The position numbers and the translations under genes are program-made. DNA of 64,000 nt from Clostridium ragsdalei P11 (GTDB lineage: Bacteria > Bacillota > Clostridia > Clostridiales > Clostridiaceae), in contig NZ_LROS01000013.1 of assembly GCF_001675165.1 (NCBI RefSeq), positions 23,225 to 87,224 on the forward strand. Direction: 5' to 3'. Numbering within the stretch: the stretch's first letter is position 1; each line of letters opens with the position of its first letter. A model generated the notes under the pieces. The model ran no database searches, was not told where the DNA came from, and was given only the letters and a program-made list of their open reading frames with translations. Shown here piece after piece: positions 1-9,900 of this stretch.

Positions 1-612
1 CAAAAGACTTTTATGACCTGTGAAAGCAAGAATATCTATGTTGTCTTTTTGTACATCTATAGGGTAAGCTCCAGCTGTCTGGGCACTATCTACTAAAAAT
101 AGAATTTTATGTTTCCTGGCTATAGCTCCTATTTCCCTTATAGGTTGAATAGTTCCAAGCACGTTAGAAGCATGAGTGAATACAATTAGCTTAGTATTTT
201 TCTTTATTAATTTTTCTATATCACAGGCTTTTGATATTCCTTCATTTGTACAGGGAAGCGTAGATATTTCTATACCTATGTCCCGTTCAAGAGTTTTTAA
301 GGGCCTCCATACAGAATTATGCTCCAAGCTACTTGTGATAACATGATCTCCTTGACTTAAGATCCCATTTATTACTAGATTAAGTGAATCTGTTATATTA
401 TAAGTAAAGATTATGTTAGATGGGTCTTTACCGTTAAATAACTTACATATATTATCTCTGCAGTTAAATATAAGTCTATCAGCTTCAATAGCTGATTTGT
501 AAGCTCCTCTTCCTGCAGTGGCTCCTATGTTCTTCATAAAATTTGAAATTGCATCTACAACTGCAGGTGGTTTTGGATAAGATGTAGCAGCATTGTCTAA
601 ATAAATTCCCAA
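1..612 (-). CDS. Cysteine desulfurase-like class V aminotransferase (N-terminal part)
   Basis: Reading leftwards from a TTG at 612, preceded by an AAGGAG box, the protein opens GIYLDNAATSYPKPP, the classic start of the NifS/SufS/CsdA family of PLP enzymes that take sulfur from cysteine. Further on, LEHNSVWRPL and VDSAQTAGAYPID fit the fold, and the window edge cuts just after GHKSL, whose Lys is the PLP-binding lysine. About 204 residues are visible, so roughly half the protein is present. It diverges from the thiC transcript, and sulfur mobilisation would suit thiamin thiazole formation, but that link is inference. Which desulfurase subfamily it belongs to cannot be fixed from this half. Confidence 0.85.
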   Translation of the reverse strand, partial: MGIYLDNAATSYPKPPAVVDAISNFMKNIGATAGRGAYKSAIEADRLIFNCRDNICKLFNGKDPSNIIFTYNITDSLNLVINGILSQGDHVITSSLEHNSVWRPLKTLERDIGIEISTLPCTNEGISKACDIEKLIKKNTKLIVFTHASNVLGTIQPIREIGAIARKHKILFLVDSAQTAGAYPIDVQKDNIDILAFTGHKSLL

Positions 613-836
613 TACGATTATCTCCTTTCTTTAGGTTTCCTAGATTTATAAAATATAATTAATTCAACATTATCAATTTTTAATTAAAATGTTAATGTAT
701 ATAAATCTGGATCTTTTTATAAACCTTATAATTATATTATAACTTTATTATAAGAAGTTAAAGGGGTATTTGGGTGTAAATCTCCAATTACTTATTGAAG
801 GTATAAAAATGTACAGTTTAAAAAATTAAACATATA

Positions 837-845
837 TGATATAAT
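837..845 (+). promoter_or_regulatory. Extended -10 promoter of thiC leader
   Basis: TGaTATAAT is a perfect extended -10 element about 25 bases before the TPP aptamer. The -35 region at the right distance is weak, which is usual for extended -10 promoters. Confidence 0.5.
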
Positions 846-869
846 TTACATGTAAAATTAAATAATCTA

Positions 870-950
870 GGGGGGTCTATGTTATAGGCTGAGATAGAAC
901 TGTTAGTTCTGACCCTCATACCTGATCTGGATAATTCCAGCGTAGGGAAG
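870..950 (+). promoter_or_regulatory. TPP riboswitch (THI element) upstream of thiC
   Basis: The leader has the hallmark TPP aptamer blocks in order: a G-rich start, GGCTGAGA, ACCCTCATACCTGATCTGG, and the closing CGTAGGGAAG. It lies directly upstream of thiC and is followed by a hairpin with a T tract, so thiamin pyrophosphate should shut off thiC and the purF copy behind it. Confidence 0.95.
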
Positions 951-967
951 AGCTTTATATAGTTTTA

Positions 968-997
968 AAATGCAACTTTATAAGGTTGCATTTTTTT
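968..997 (+). terminator. Expression-platform terminator of the thiC TPP riboswitch
   Basis: AAATGCAAC pairs with GTTGCATTT across a short loop and runs into seven Ts. It sits about 20 bases after the aptamer, the usual place for the ligand-controlled terminator. A second weaker hairpin with a T tract (about 1019-1050, GAGG...CCTC) follows and may add to control. Confidence 0.8.
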
Positions 998-1090
998 ATT
1001 TATATAAAGATGAATATGAGGGAGATTTAGAATCACCTCCTTTTTTATTTAACATAGTTTTTGAAAAATATGTTAAGGGAGATGTTTAAA

Positions 1091-2404
1091 ATGAATTACA
1101 CGACACAAATGGATGTTGCTAAAAAAGGCATAATTACAAAGGAAATGGGAAGGGTAGCTGCTAAAGAAAATATGAAACCACTACAACTAATGGAATTAGT
1201 TGCACAGGGTGCAGTTGTAATACCAGCTAATAAAAATCATAAATCATTAGATCCAGAAGGTGTGGGACAATACCTTAAAACTAAGATAAATGTAAACTTG
1301 GGAATTTCAAAGGACTGCAATTGCATAGAGGACGAACTAGAAAAGGTTAAGACAGCTTTAGAAATGAAAGCAGAAGCTATAATGGATTTAAGTTGCTTTG
1401 GAAAAACTGAAGAATTTAGAACTAAACTAGTAGAAATGTCACCTGCTATGATAGGAACAGTGCCTATGTATGATGCAGTGGGATTTTATGACAAAGAATT
1501 AAAAGACATAACTGAAGAAGAACTTTTAGGTGTAATCGAAAAACATGCGCAAAATGGTGTGGATTTTATGACTATTCATGCAGGTATAAATAGAGAGACT
1601 GCAGCAATTTTTAAGAGAAATGAAAGACTTATGAATATTGTATCCAGAGGTGGAGCTTTAATATATGCATGGATGGAATTAAATGGAAAAGAAAATCCTT
1701 TTTACGAGCATTTTGATAAGGTTTTAGATATATGTGAAAAATATGATGTAACTATAAGTTTAGGAGATGCTTGCAGACCAGGTGCTATAAAGGATTCTAC
1801 AGATGCTTCACAAATTAAGGAGCTTATGACTTTAGGAGAGCTTGCAAAAAGAGCTTGGAAGAGAAATGTACAAGTTATGATAGAAGGACCAGGGCATATG
1901 AGTTTAGATGAAATAAAAGCAAATATGCAGATAGAAAAGAAATTGTGTCATAATGCACCATTTTATGTGTTAGGACCTTTAGTTACAGACATAGCACCAG
2001 GTTATGATCACATTACATCAGCTATAGGAGGAGCAATAGCTGCATCTTCAGGAGCAGATTTTCTATGTTATGTAACTCCAGCAGAACATTTAAGACTTCC
2101 AAACTTAGAAGATATGAAAGAAGGAATCATAGCTACTAAAATTGCAGCTCATGCAGGAGATATTGCAAAGGGAATAAAAGGTGCAAGAGACTGGGATAAT
2201 GCTATGAGTAAAGCTAGAAGAGAGCTTAATTGGAAAAAAATATTTGATTTATCTATAGATCCAGAAAAGGCAAGAAGATATAGAGAAGAATCAAAACCAG
2301 AAGATGAACATACATGTACTATGTGTGGAAAAATGTGTGCTGTTAGAAATATGAATAAGGTTATGGAAGGAAAAAATTTAAATGTTTTAAGAGATGATGA
2401 TTGA
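1091..2404 (+). CDS. thiC: Phosphomethylpyrimidine synthase ThiC
   Basis: ThiC is the radical-SAM enzyme that rearranges aminoimidazole ribotide (AIR) into HMP phosphate, the pyrimidine half of thiamin. The 437-residue product starts [19 protein letters not shown], carries the family blocks [19 protein letters not shown] and [11 protein letters not shown], and ends with the C-x2-C-x4-C [4Fe-4S] motif in [14 protein letters not shown] chose the ATG at 1091, behind AAGGGAG, over the TTG at 1061 because it gives the normal family N-terminus. The gene is under the TPP riboswitch and its stop overlaps the start of the purF copy (TGATG). Confidence 0.97.
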   Translation: MNYTTQMDVAKKGIITKEMGRVAAKENMKPLQLMELVAQGAVVIPANKNHKSLDPEGVGQYLKTKINVNLGISKDCNCIEDELEKVKTALEMKAEAIMDLSCFGKTEEFRTKLVEMSPAMIGTVPMYDAVGFYDKELKDITEEELLGVIEKHAQNGVDFMTIHAGINRETAAIFKRNERLMNIVSRGGALIYAWMELNGKENPFYEHFDKVLDICEKYDVTISLGDACRPGAIKDSTDASQIKELMTLGELAKRAWKRNVQVMIEGPGHMSLDEIKANMQIEKKLCHNAPFYVLGPLVTDIAPGYDHITSAIGGAIAASSGADFLCYVTPAEHLRLPNLEDMKEGIIATKIAAHAGDIAKGIKGARDWDNAMSKARRELNWKKIFDLSIDPEKARRYREESKPEDEHTCTMCGKMCAVRNMNKVMEGKNLNVLRDDD

Positions 2405-3692
2405 TGTATGAGCTTAAAGGAATTCAAGAAGATAAGCCGAAAGAGGCTTGTGGAATTTTTGGCGTATTTTCCAATGAAGATATTTACTTAGGTAATATCA
2501 TGTATTATGGCCTTTCGGCTCTTCAACATAGAGGACAGGAAAGTGCAGGAATAGCAATTTCAGATGGAGAACAGATTAACTGCTATAAAGGTATGGGATT
2601 AGTTTCTCAGGTATTTGATGTGGAGAAATTACAAGAGCTTAAAGGGAAAATTGCTATTGCACATAATGGAAATATAACTAATGCAGAGGGGCTTAAAGAA
2701 AAATTAAAAGCCAAAGGTGCTGTTTTTAAAACTACTTCAGATTCAGAAGTAATTTTAAAGCTTTTGGAAATGGAACCTCATGTAGAAATAAAAGACAAGT
2801 TTATTAATGGACTTAAATATTTAAAAGGTTCCTATTCTCTAATTCTTTCTACTAAAGATACATTAATAGCAGTAAGAGATTCTTTAGGCATAAGACCATT
2901 ATGCATAGGAAAATTAAATGGCAATTATGTTATAAGTTCAGAAAGTTGTGCATTATCTTCTCTGAAAATAGAATTTATAAGAGATGTTAATCCTGGAGAA
3001 ATGATTATTATAAGTAATAAATCAATGGAAAGTGTTAATGTTTTTAAGAAAAAAATTATGGATTTTGTTCATTTGAATATATATATTTTGCTAGAGGAGA
3101 CAGTATTATAGATGGAATAAGTGTGTATGAATCTAGAATTAGTGCGGGAAAAAAGTTATATAAAAATCATGCTGTTGAAGGGGATATAGTTATTGGTGTA
3201 CCGGATTCTGGTATACCTGCAGCTATAGGTTATTCAAAGGCTTCTGGAATTCCTTATGGGCTAGGTTTTATAAAAAATAAATATGCAGTAAGAAGTTTTA
3301 TATTTCCGCATAAAAATCTAAGAGAAAGTATGGTAGACATAAAGTTAAGTCCTTTGTTTAATGAAATAAAAGGGAGAAGGGTAATAGTTATAGATGATTC
3401 TATAGTTAGAGGAACTAGTTGTAGAAAAGTTGTTAAATCTTTATTAAAAAATGGAGCAAAAGAAGTTCATTTTAGAATTGCATCACCTTCTATAAAATAC
3501 TGCTGTCATCTAGGTATTGATATAGGAATAAAAAAGGAACTTATAGCAGCTTGTAAAAGTATAGAGGAAATAAGAAAAGAAATAGGTGCTACTACTTTAG
3601 AATATTTAAGTTTAGAGGAATTTTGCTAAATTTTTAATGAAGAACAAAATTTATGTAAAGGATGCTTTAATGAGAAATATCCAAAAATATAA
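2404..3692 (+). pseudogene. purF: Broken amidophosphoribosyltransferase (purF copy) behind thiC
   Basis: PurF makes phosphoribosylamine, the first step to AIR. The N-terminal glutaminase domain is intact, with the nucleophile Cys in EACGIFGVF and the ALQHRGQESAG block. The frame then slips around the TTTT run at 3063-3066; one missing T would rejoin CSFEYIYFARGDSIIDGISVYES. The phosphoribosyl domain has VIVIDDSIVRGTS but is stopped by TAA at 3627-3629. Past this stop the same frame continues through the usual PurF tail (NLCKGCFNEKYP) to 3692. Two lesions make a sequencing error an unlikely full explanation. A functional purF elsewhere in the genome is expected. The coding start overlaps thiC, so it was translationally coupled under TPP control. 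Confidence 0.9.
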
Positions 3693-3770
3693 TAACAAAA
3701 TTGAAATCATACTTAAAAACTCTATATCTATAGATTTTTTGCTTTGAAATCGTTATAGGTTTGTAAATTA

Positions 3771-3798
3771 ATATAACTGTAATTTTCAAGTTATATTT
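3771..3798 (+). other. Hairpin in the purF-thrC gap
   Basis: AATATAAC pairs with GTTATATT over a 12-base loop between the purF remnant and thrC. There is no T tract, so it is only a possible terminator or leader structure. No T-box signature was seen. Confidence 0.3.
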
Positions 3799-3859
3799 CG
3801 TATGTTATTATATAGGTATAACTATTTTAGTAAAAATTATAGAAAAGGGAGAGATACAC

Positions 3860-5350
3860 TTGAAAGAAATTCATTATAACAGTACTAGGGGATTAAATGG
3901 AAATTATACTGCATCTCAAGCTATACTAAAAGGAATATCAGAAGATGGTGGATTGTTTGTTCCAGACAGCATACCTTTTGTGAATGAAGAAGAATTACAA
4001 AAATTTAAAAATATGACTTATAAGGAATTAGCTTTATGCATAATTGGAAAGTTTTTCACTGATTTTACTGAAGATGAGTTGAAGAAGTGCATAGACCTAG
4101 CTTATGACAATAAATTTGAATCAGATGAAATAGTACCTGTAAAGAAAGTTGGGGATGTATTTTATTTAGAGTTGTTTCATGGACCAACTTTAGCTTTTAA
4201 AGACATGGCATTGTGTCTTCTACCACATCTAATGCAGGCTGCTGCAAAAAAGCAAAATTTGCATAAAAAGATAGTTATACTTACGGCAACTTCTGGAGAT
4301 ACTGGGAAGGCAGCACTAGAGGGTTTTGCAGATGTAGAGGATACAAGAATAGTAGTGTTTTTCCCTGAAAAAGGGGTAAGTGATATACAAAAAAGACAGA
4401 TGGTTACCCAGGCAGGCAAAAATACTAAAGTTATAGGAATAAAGGGAAACTTTGATGATGCCCAGACTGAAGTTAAGAAAATTTTTAATGATGAAGAATT
4501 AAAAAAAGAATTGGATGAAAAGTCTTATATGTTTTCTTCTGCTAATTCCATAAATATAGGAAGGCTTATACCTCAAGTAGTATATTATTTTCATGGATAT
4601 ATGGAACTTTTAAGGAAGGGGCAAATAAAATTAGGAGAAAAGATAAATTTTGTAGTTCCTACAGGTAATTTTGGAAATATACTTGCAGCCTATTATGCAA
4701 AAAAAATGGGTTTGCCTATAAATAGACTTTTATGTGCTTCAAATGATAATAAAGTATTATATGACTTTTTAAAAAGTGGAATCTATGATGCTGAGAGAGA
4801 GTTTATAGTAACTATATCTCCTTCTATGGATATACTCATATCCAGTAATCTTGAAAGATTCATATATGATATAAGCGGAAATGATTTTTTAGTTGTACAG
4901 GGGTTAATGAAAGATTTAAATAAAAATAGAAAGTATAGTGTAAGTGAAAATATGAAAGAAAAATTAAAACTGCTTTATGGTGGATTTGCAAGTGAAGGAG
5001 AAACACTTAATTCTATAAGTGATGTTTTCAAAAGTTACCATTACTTAATGGACACACATACTTCAGTGGCTTATTCCGTGTATAGAAAGTATTTGCAGGA
5101 TACAGGAGATGACACAAAAACCATTATTGTTTCTACTGCAAGTCCTTTTAAATTTACAAAATCCGTAATGAGTGCTTTAGACGATAAATATAAGAATCAA
5201 AAAGATTTTGACCTTATAGAAGTAATGAGCAAAACTGCTTCTCTCGAAGTTCCTAAACCTATAGAGAAACTAATGAAAAGTGAAGTTATTCACAGTACTG
5301 TATGTGAAAAACAACAGATGAAAGATGAGATTAGAAAATTTTTATTATAA
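3860..5350 (+). CDS. thrC: Threonine synthase
   Basis: This PLP enzyme converts O-phosphohomoserine to threonine in the cytoplasm. The 496 residues match the long (yeast/E. coli-like) family: N-terminal YNSTRGLNGNYTASQAILKGISEDGGLFVP, PLP lysine in TLAFKDMA, ATSGDTGKAALEGF for cofactor phosphate binding, and SSANSINIGRLIPQ. The start is TTG behind AAAAGGGAGAG; there is no better ATG. It stands alone, without hom or thrB beside it. The separate aspartokinase at 37406-38788 could feed the same pathway, but the two are not linked. Confidence 0.96.
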   Translation: MKEIHYNSTRGLNGNYTASQAILKGISEDGGLFVPDSIPFVNEEELQKFKNMTYKELALCIIGKFFTDFTEDELKKCIDLAYDNKFESDEIVPVKKVGDVFYLELFHGPTLAFKDMALCLLPHLMQAAAKKQNLHKKIVILTATSGDTGKAALEGFADVEDTRIVVFFPEKGVSDIQKRQMVTQAGKNTKVIGIKGNFDDAQTEVKKIFNDEELKKELDEKSYMFSSANSINIGRLIPQVVYYFHGYMELLRKGQIKLGEKINFVVPTGNFGNILAAYYAKKMGLPINRLLCASNDNKVLYDFLKSGIYDAEREFIVTISPSMDILISSNLERFIYDISGNDFLVVQGLMKDLNKNRKYSVSENMKEKLKLLYGGFASEGETLNSISDVFKSYHYLMDTHTSVAYSVYRKYLQDTGDDTKTIIVSTASPFKFTKSVMSALDDKYKNQKDFDLIEVMSKTASLEVPKPIEKLMKSEVIHSTVCEKQQMKDEIRKFLL

Positions 5351-5736
5351 TTAAATGTAAATTCTCCCTTCTTTACAAAAAAATTTTTACATATAATAAC
5401 AAAAAATATACATCAATATAAGTATAATAGTGAGTCGAATATTGAAAATTAAGAGTATAAATATTCGATATATAATGTATGAAAATGCTAGGATGTATTT
5501 ATAAACAGTAGTATAATATAAAATTAGAAGGTAGTTGAAAATTAGTGTTAAATTATTTTTTGTAGAGAAACTAATAAAATAGTATGAGCAGTTTATATAA
5601 ATTTATAATACTATAGTATGAGGAGTTGTTGTATATATTCATGAGGAAAAATTTTCTTGTGAATATATACTTTTATAGACACAATTATAGAAAGTATTTT
5701 TAGCTTAGATATGTATTTTTAATAGGGGAGAGTTTT
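5351..5736. other. 386-bp non-coding gap between thrC and the GGDEF gene
   Basis: Very AT-rich, with no convincing ORF. It holds a long hairpin at 5631-5670 (11 perfect pairs GTATATATTCA/TGAATATATAC, then weaker inner pairs) followed by TTTTAT, which may end a transcript. A smaller inverted repeat, CGAATATT/AATATTCG, lies near 5434-5470. No c-di-GMP aptamer signature was seen despite the cyclase downstream. Confidence 0.5.
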
Positions 5737-6801
5737 ATGTTGACGTCATTATCAGATGAATATAATCAACTTAAAAGTGAGTATGAAGGTTATCAAAAGA
5801 TGGCTGAAGGAATTATACAAAAACAAAGCATGAAGATTATAGAGTTAGATAAAAAGCTTGATATGTTGTCTCTGATAGTTGAGATAAGTCAGTATATAAA
5901 CAAAAGAATAGGTAGAGGAGAAATAGTTTCTATAATAAATGATATAATGATAGGAATTCTAGGGGTAACTTATTCAAGCGTATATCTTTTAGAAAATAGA
6001 AAACTTCAATTAAAATCTACAAATTTGCCTAATACAAAGCATCATTTTAGTATTAGCGATTACAATAAAGGAAATATAAGTAGTCTAAATGCTAGTATAG
6101 TAAATTGTGTTGATAATATATATATATATGATAATATTCAAATTCACTCTTCCATACTCATGCCTATATATTTAAAAGATAATCTTTTAGGTGTTATTGT
6201 AGTTGAGCACCATATATATAACTATTTAAATGATGAACATGTAAAGTTATTAACTGCACTTACCAATCAAATAGCCATATGTATAGAGAATAATAAACTT
6301 TATAATAAAATAAAGCAAAATTCTCAAAAGGATTTTTTAACGGGACTATTTAACAGAAATTATTTTTTCTCGGTTATAAAAGAAAAAGTAAAAAACTGCG
6401 GTAAAGGTTTTGCTATTGTAATGATTGACATTGACGATTTTAAAAGTTTTAATGATAGATTTGGGCATCAATATGGAGATAGGGTTCTGAGAAAAGTAAG
6501 TGACATAATAAAAGATAGTATAAGGGACGAAGATATGGTAGCTAGATATGGAGGAGAAGAGATTATAATATATATGTATAATGTTACAGATTCCATGTCT
6601 GTATATGAGAGAATGATAAATATAGGAGATATTATAAAAAAGAAAGCTGTAGAGTACAATGAAGCCTCGTCTTATGTAACGGTTTCAATGGGTATAGCAA
6701 TATGTACAAATAAGAATAAAGACGTTGAAGGTGCAATAAGAAGGGCTGATATGAACTTGTACAGAGCAAAAAATTCTGGAAAGAATAAAGTGGTTTATTA
6801 A
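5737..6801 (+). CDS. GAF-GGDEF diguanylate cyclase
   Basis: The 354-residue protein has an N-terminal coiled segment, a GAF-like sensor domain (about 45-190) and a C-terminal GGDEF domain that makes cyclic di-GMP from two GTP. The active-site loop reads RYGGEEI at about residue 270, a functional variant of GGDEF. An RxxD inhibitory site (RDED) lies five residues before it, so product inhibition is likely. No transmembrane segment is visible, so it is probably cytosolic and senses a soluble ligand. It starts at ATG behind AGGGGAGAG. Confidence 0.92.
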   Translation: MLTSLSDEYNQLKSEYEGYQKMAEGIIQKQSMKIIELDKKLDMLSLIVEISQYINKRIGRGEIVSIINDIMIGILGVTYSSVYLLENRKLQLKSTNLPNTKHHFSISDYNKGNISSLNASIVNCVDNIYIYDNIQIHSSILMPIYLKDNLLGVIVVEHHIYNYLNDEHVKLLTALTNQIAICIENNKLYNKIKQNSQKDFLTGLFNRNYFFSVIKEKVKNCGKGFAIVMIDIDDFKSFNDRFGHQYGDRVLRKVSDIIKDSIRDEDMVARYGGEEIIIYMYNVTDSMSVYERMINIGDIIKKKAVEYNEASSYVTVSMGIAICTNKNKDVEGAIRRADMNLYRAKNSGKNKVVY

Positions 6802-6818
6802 ATAGACAGAGCTCTTGA

Positions 6819-6848
6819 CATCAGATGGAGTTTTGACTCCATCTGATG
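6819..6848. repeat. Palindromic intergenic repeat, copy A
   Basis: CATCAGATGGAG pairs perfectly with CTCCATCTGATG over a 6-base loop between the GGDEF gene and addA. The same motif recurs at 17934-17983, and its left flank (AGACAGAGCTCTTGACATC) matches, in reverse, sequences at about 26070 and 33826, so it belongs to a dispersed repeat family. Confidence 0.75.
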
Positions 6849-6929
6849 CTTATTAAACAGGCTTTAGTACTTAGAAAGGCGTTATCCTTTAGAGGGAAAT
6901 CTTCAATGAATTTTAGTAAGGTGGTAGAT

Positions 6930-9900
6930 ATGGATACAAATTGGACAGAATCTCAAAGAGAAGCTATTTTTACCCCCAAATGTAATTTGCTAGTATCAGC
7001 AGGTGCAGGAACTGGTAAGACAGCAGTGCTAGTGGAGAGAATAATACAGGAAATAACAAGTATTGATGAAGATGTGGATATAGATAAGTTATTAGTTGTT
7101 ACCTTTACAAATGCAGCAGCTTCTGAAATGAAAGAGAGAATAGCAGAGGCAATTTCTAAACTGTTAGAATCAAATTATGGATCAAAAAATCTTCAAAAAC
7201 AGCTTACACTCTTAAATCAGGCTAATATAATTACTATACATGCTTTTTGCCTTAAGGTTATAAAAAGTAATTTTCATTTAATAGATTTAGATCCTAATTT
7301 TAGAATATGCGACAGTACAGAAGCAGTTCTTTTAAAACAGGATGTACTTGAGGAACTTTTAGATGAGAAATATGATATGGAAAATACAGAATTTTTAAAA
7401 CTTGTAGACGGTTTTAAAAGTAAAAATGATATTAAACTTAAAGATATGGTACTTTCCCTCTATGAATTTTCAAAAAGTAATCCATGGCCTGAAAAATGGT
7501 TAAGAGAAGCGGTAGAAAATTTTAATGTTGAGGAAAACTTTGATTTTGGAAATACCTCATGGGCACAAATGATTATGCACAGCCTAAAGGTAGAAGTTAA
7601 GGGATGCAAGGATAGAATAGAAAGAGAACTTACCATAATCCAAAGCGTAGAAGGACTTGAGCACTATGAAGATACTTTTAAAAAAGATTATGAAAATATA
7701 AAGGAATTATCGCTTTTAAATTCTTGGGAAGAACTAAAAGAAAAGTTTTTACAATTAAGTTTTGAAAAGCTTTCCACTAAAAAAGTAAAAGATGACGTTA
7801 AAGAAGTGAAGGAAAGGGCTAAGAATGTAAGGGATGAAGTTAAAAAGAAGTTAAATAGTATAAAAGAAGATATATTTTCAGGTTCCGATGATATATATAA
7901 AAATATGCAGGAAGTATACCCTATGATGGAGTGCCTGGCTTCTCTTGTAATAGAGTTTGATAAAAATTACAGCTTGAAGAAAAGGGAAAGAGGGATACTG
8001 GACTTTAGTGATATAGAACATTTTTGCCTTGAAATATTAACAGATAAAGATGAAGAGGGAAATATAGTTCCTTCAGAGGCAGCTTTAGAATATAGAGGAT
8101 ATTTTGAGGAAATATTTATAGATGAATATCAGGATAGCAATGAAGTTCAAGAAGTTATAATGAATATGATAAGCAGAAAATCAAAAGACTCAAATTTGTT
8201 TATGGTAGGAGATGTAAAGCAAAGTATATACAGATTTAGACAATCTAAACCTGAACTTTTTTTGCAGAAATATAATAGTTATTCTGAAAAAAAGACGGCT
8301 GAAAACAGAAAGATAAAATTATCTGAAAACTTTAGAAGCAGAAAAGAAATAATAGAAGGTACTAACTATTTATTTAAACAAATAATGTGTAGAGAAGTAG
8401 GAGAATTAGATTATACGGATGAGGAATGCTTAAAAAGTTCAGCAGATTATGAAAACTCATCTGTAAACTATAGTGGAGATATAGAGCTTAATATAATAGA
8501 TAAAAAAGAAGAAAGTGAAGAAATTCAAGAAAATGAAGAAGTTTTAGATAATGTTCAGGTAGAAGCACGGCTTGTAGCAGAAAAAATAAGTGAGCTCATA
8601 AATGGTAAAGAAGAAGTAGAGCCACTAAAAGTATATGACAAAAATACGAAGTCCTATAGGAATGTAATGTATAAAGACATAGTAATATTAATGCGTGCCA
8701 CGCAAAATTGGGCTCCTACTTTTGTAGAAGAACTTAATAGTTTAGAAATACCTGTATTTGCAGATATATCTGCCGGATATTTTGAGAATATAGAAGTAAA
8801 GACGATAATATCAGTACTTGAAATAATAGATAACCCACTTCAGGATATTCCACTTGTAGCTGTGCTTAGGTCTCCTATAGAATCATTCTCTCCAGAGGAA
8901 CTTATAGATTTAAGAATGGTAGATAGAAAAATGCATTTTTATGACATATTAAAGACAATTTCGGAAAATGACTGTGAATCAGATATATCATTAAAGCATG
9001 TGGGAAATAGATTGAAATATAAAGTAAGTGAATTCTTGAAAAGACTTAATAATTGGAGAAAAAAAGTAAAGTATATGCCAATAGATGAATTTATATGGCA
9101 TCTTTATACTGAAACGGGCTATTACGGTTTTATAGGGGCTATGCCTGGGGGAATTCAGAGGCAGGCAAACCTAAGGATGTTATTTGAAAGAGCAAAACAG
9201 TACGAGAAGAGCAGTTACAAAGGACTTTTTAATTTTATAAATTTTATGAACAAACTTAAAAATAGCAGTGGCGATTTAGGAAGTGCAAAAATACTAGGAG
9301 AAGATGAAAATGTAGTCAGGATAATGAGTGTTCACAAAAGCAAAGGACTTGAATTTCCTGTAGTAGTACTTTCAGGTACAGGAAAAAAGTTTAATTTGAT
9401 GGATATGAATAAAGGGGTACTTTTTCATGAAAAGTTAGGCCTTGGACCGGATTATGTAAATGTAAAAAGGCATATATGTTATCCTACTGTTATGAAACAG
9501 GTACTTAGAAAAAAGCTAAAAGTAGAAACTCTTTCAGAGGAAATGAGAATATTATATGTTGCCTTTACCAGAGCAAAAGAAAAACTTATAATAACTGGAA
9601 TGGTAAATAATATTGAAAAAACAACTCAAAGATGGTGTGAATGTGCTTCTTATAAAGGAGATAAACTTCCTGAGTACTCGCTTATAAGTGCTAGAAACTT
9701 TTTGGATTGGATAGGGGCTGCACTGGCTAAACACCCATGTGGAAAGCCTATAAGAGAAATTTCTAAAGGTGAAGATAATTTAAATCTAGTTATAGGGGAT
9801 AATTCTACATGGAAGGTAAATATTTATAAGAAAGATGATTTTAGAAGTGTATCTCAAGAAAAAGAAGATGTAGATATACTGGGTAAAATTGAAGAACTTA

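Noticed and set aside
3063..3123. Programmed frameshift in purF
   Set aside because: No slippery heptamer with a following pseudoknot was recognised, and a second in-frame stop later points to decay.
3692..3859. T-box or threonine attenuator before thrC
   Set aside because: No specifier loop or T-box sequence and no convincing terminator were visible.
5351..5736. c-di-GMP riboswitch before the GGDEF gene
   Set aside because: The conserved aptamer blocks are absent; only AT-rich hairpins are seen.
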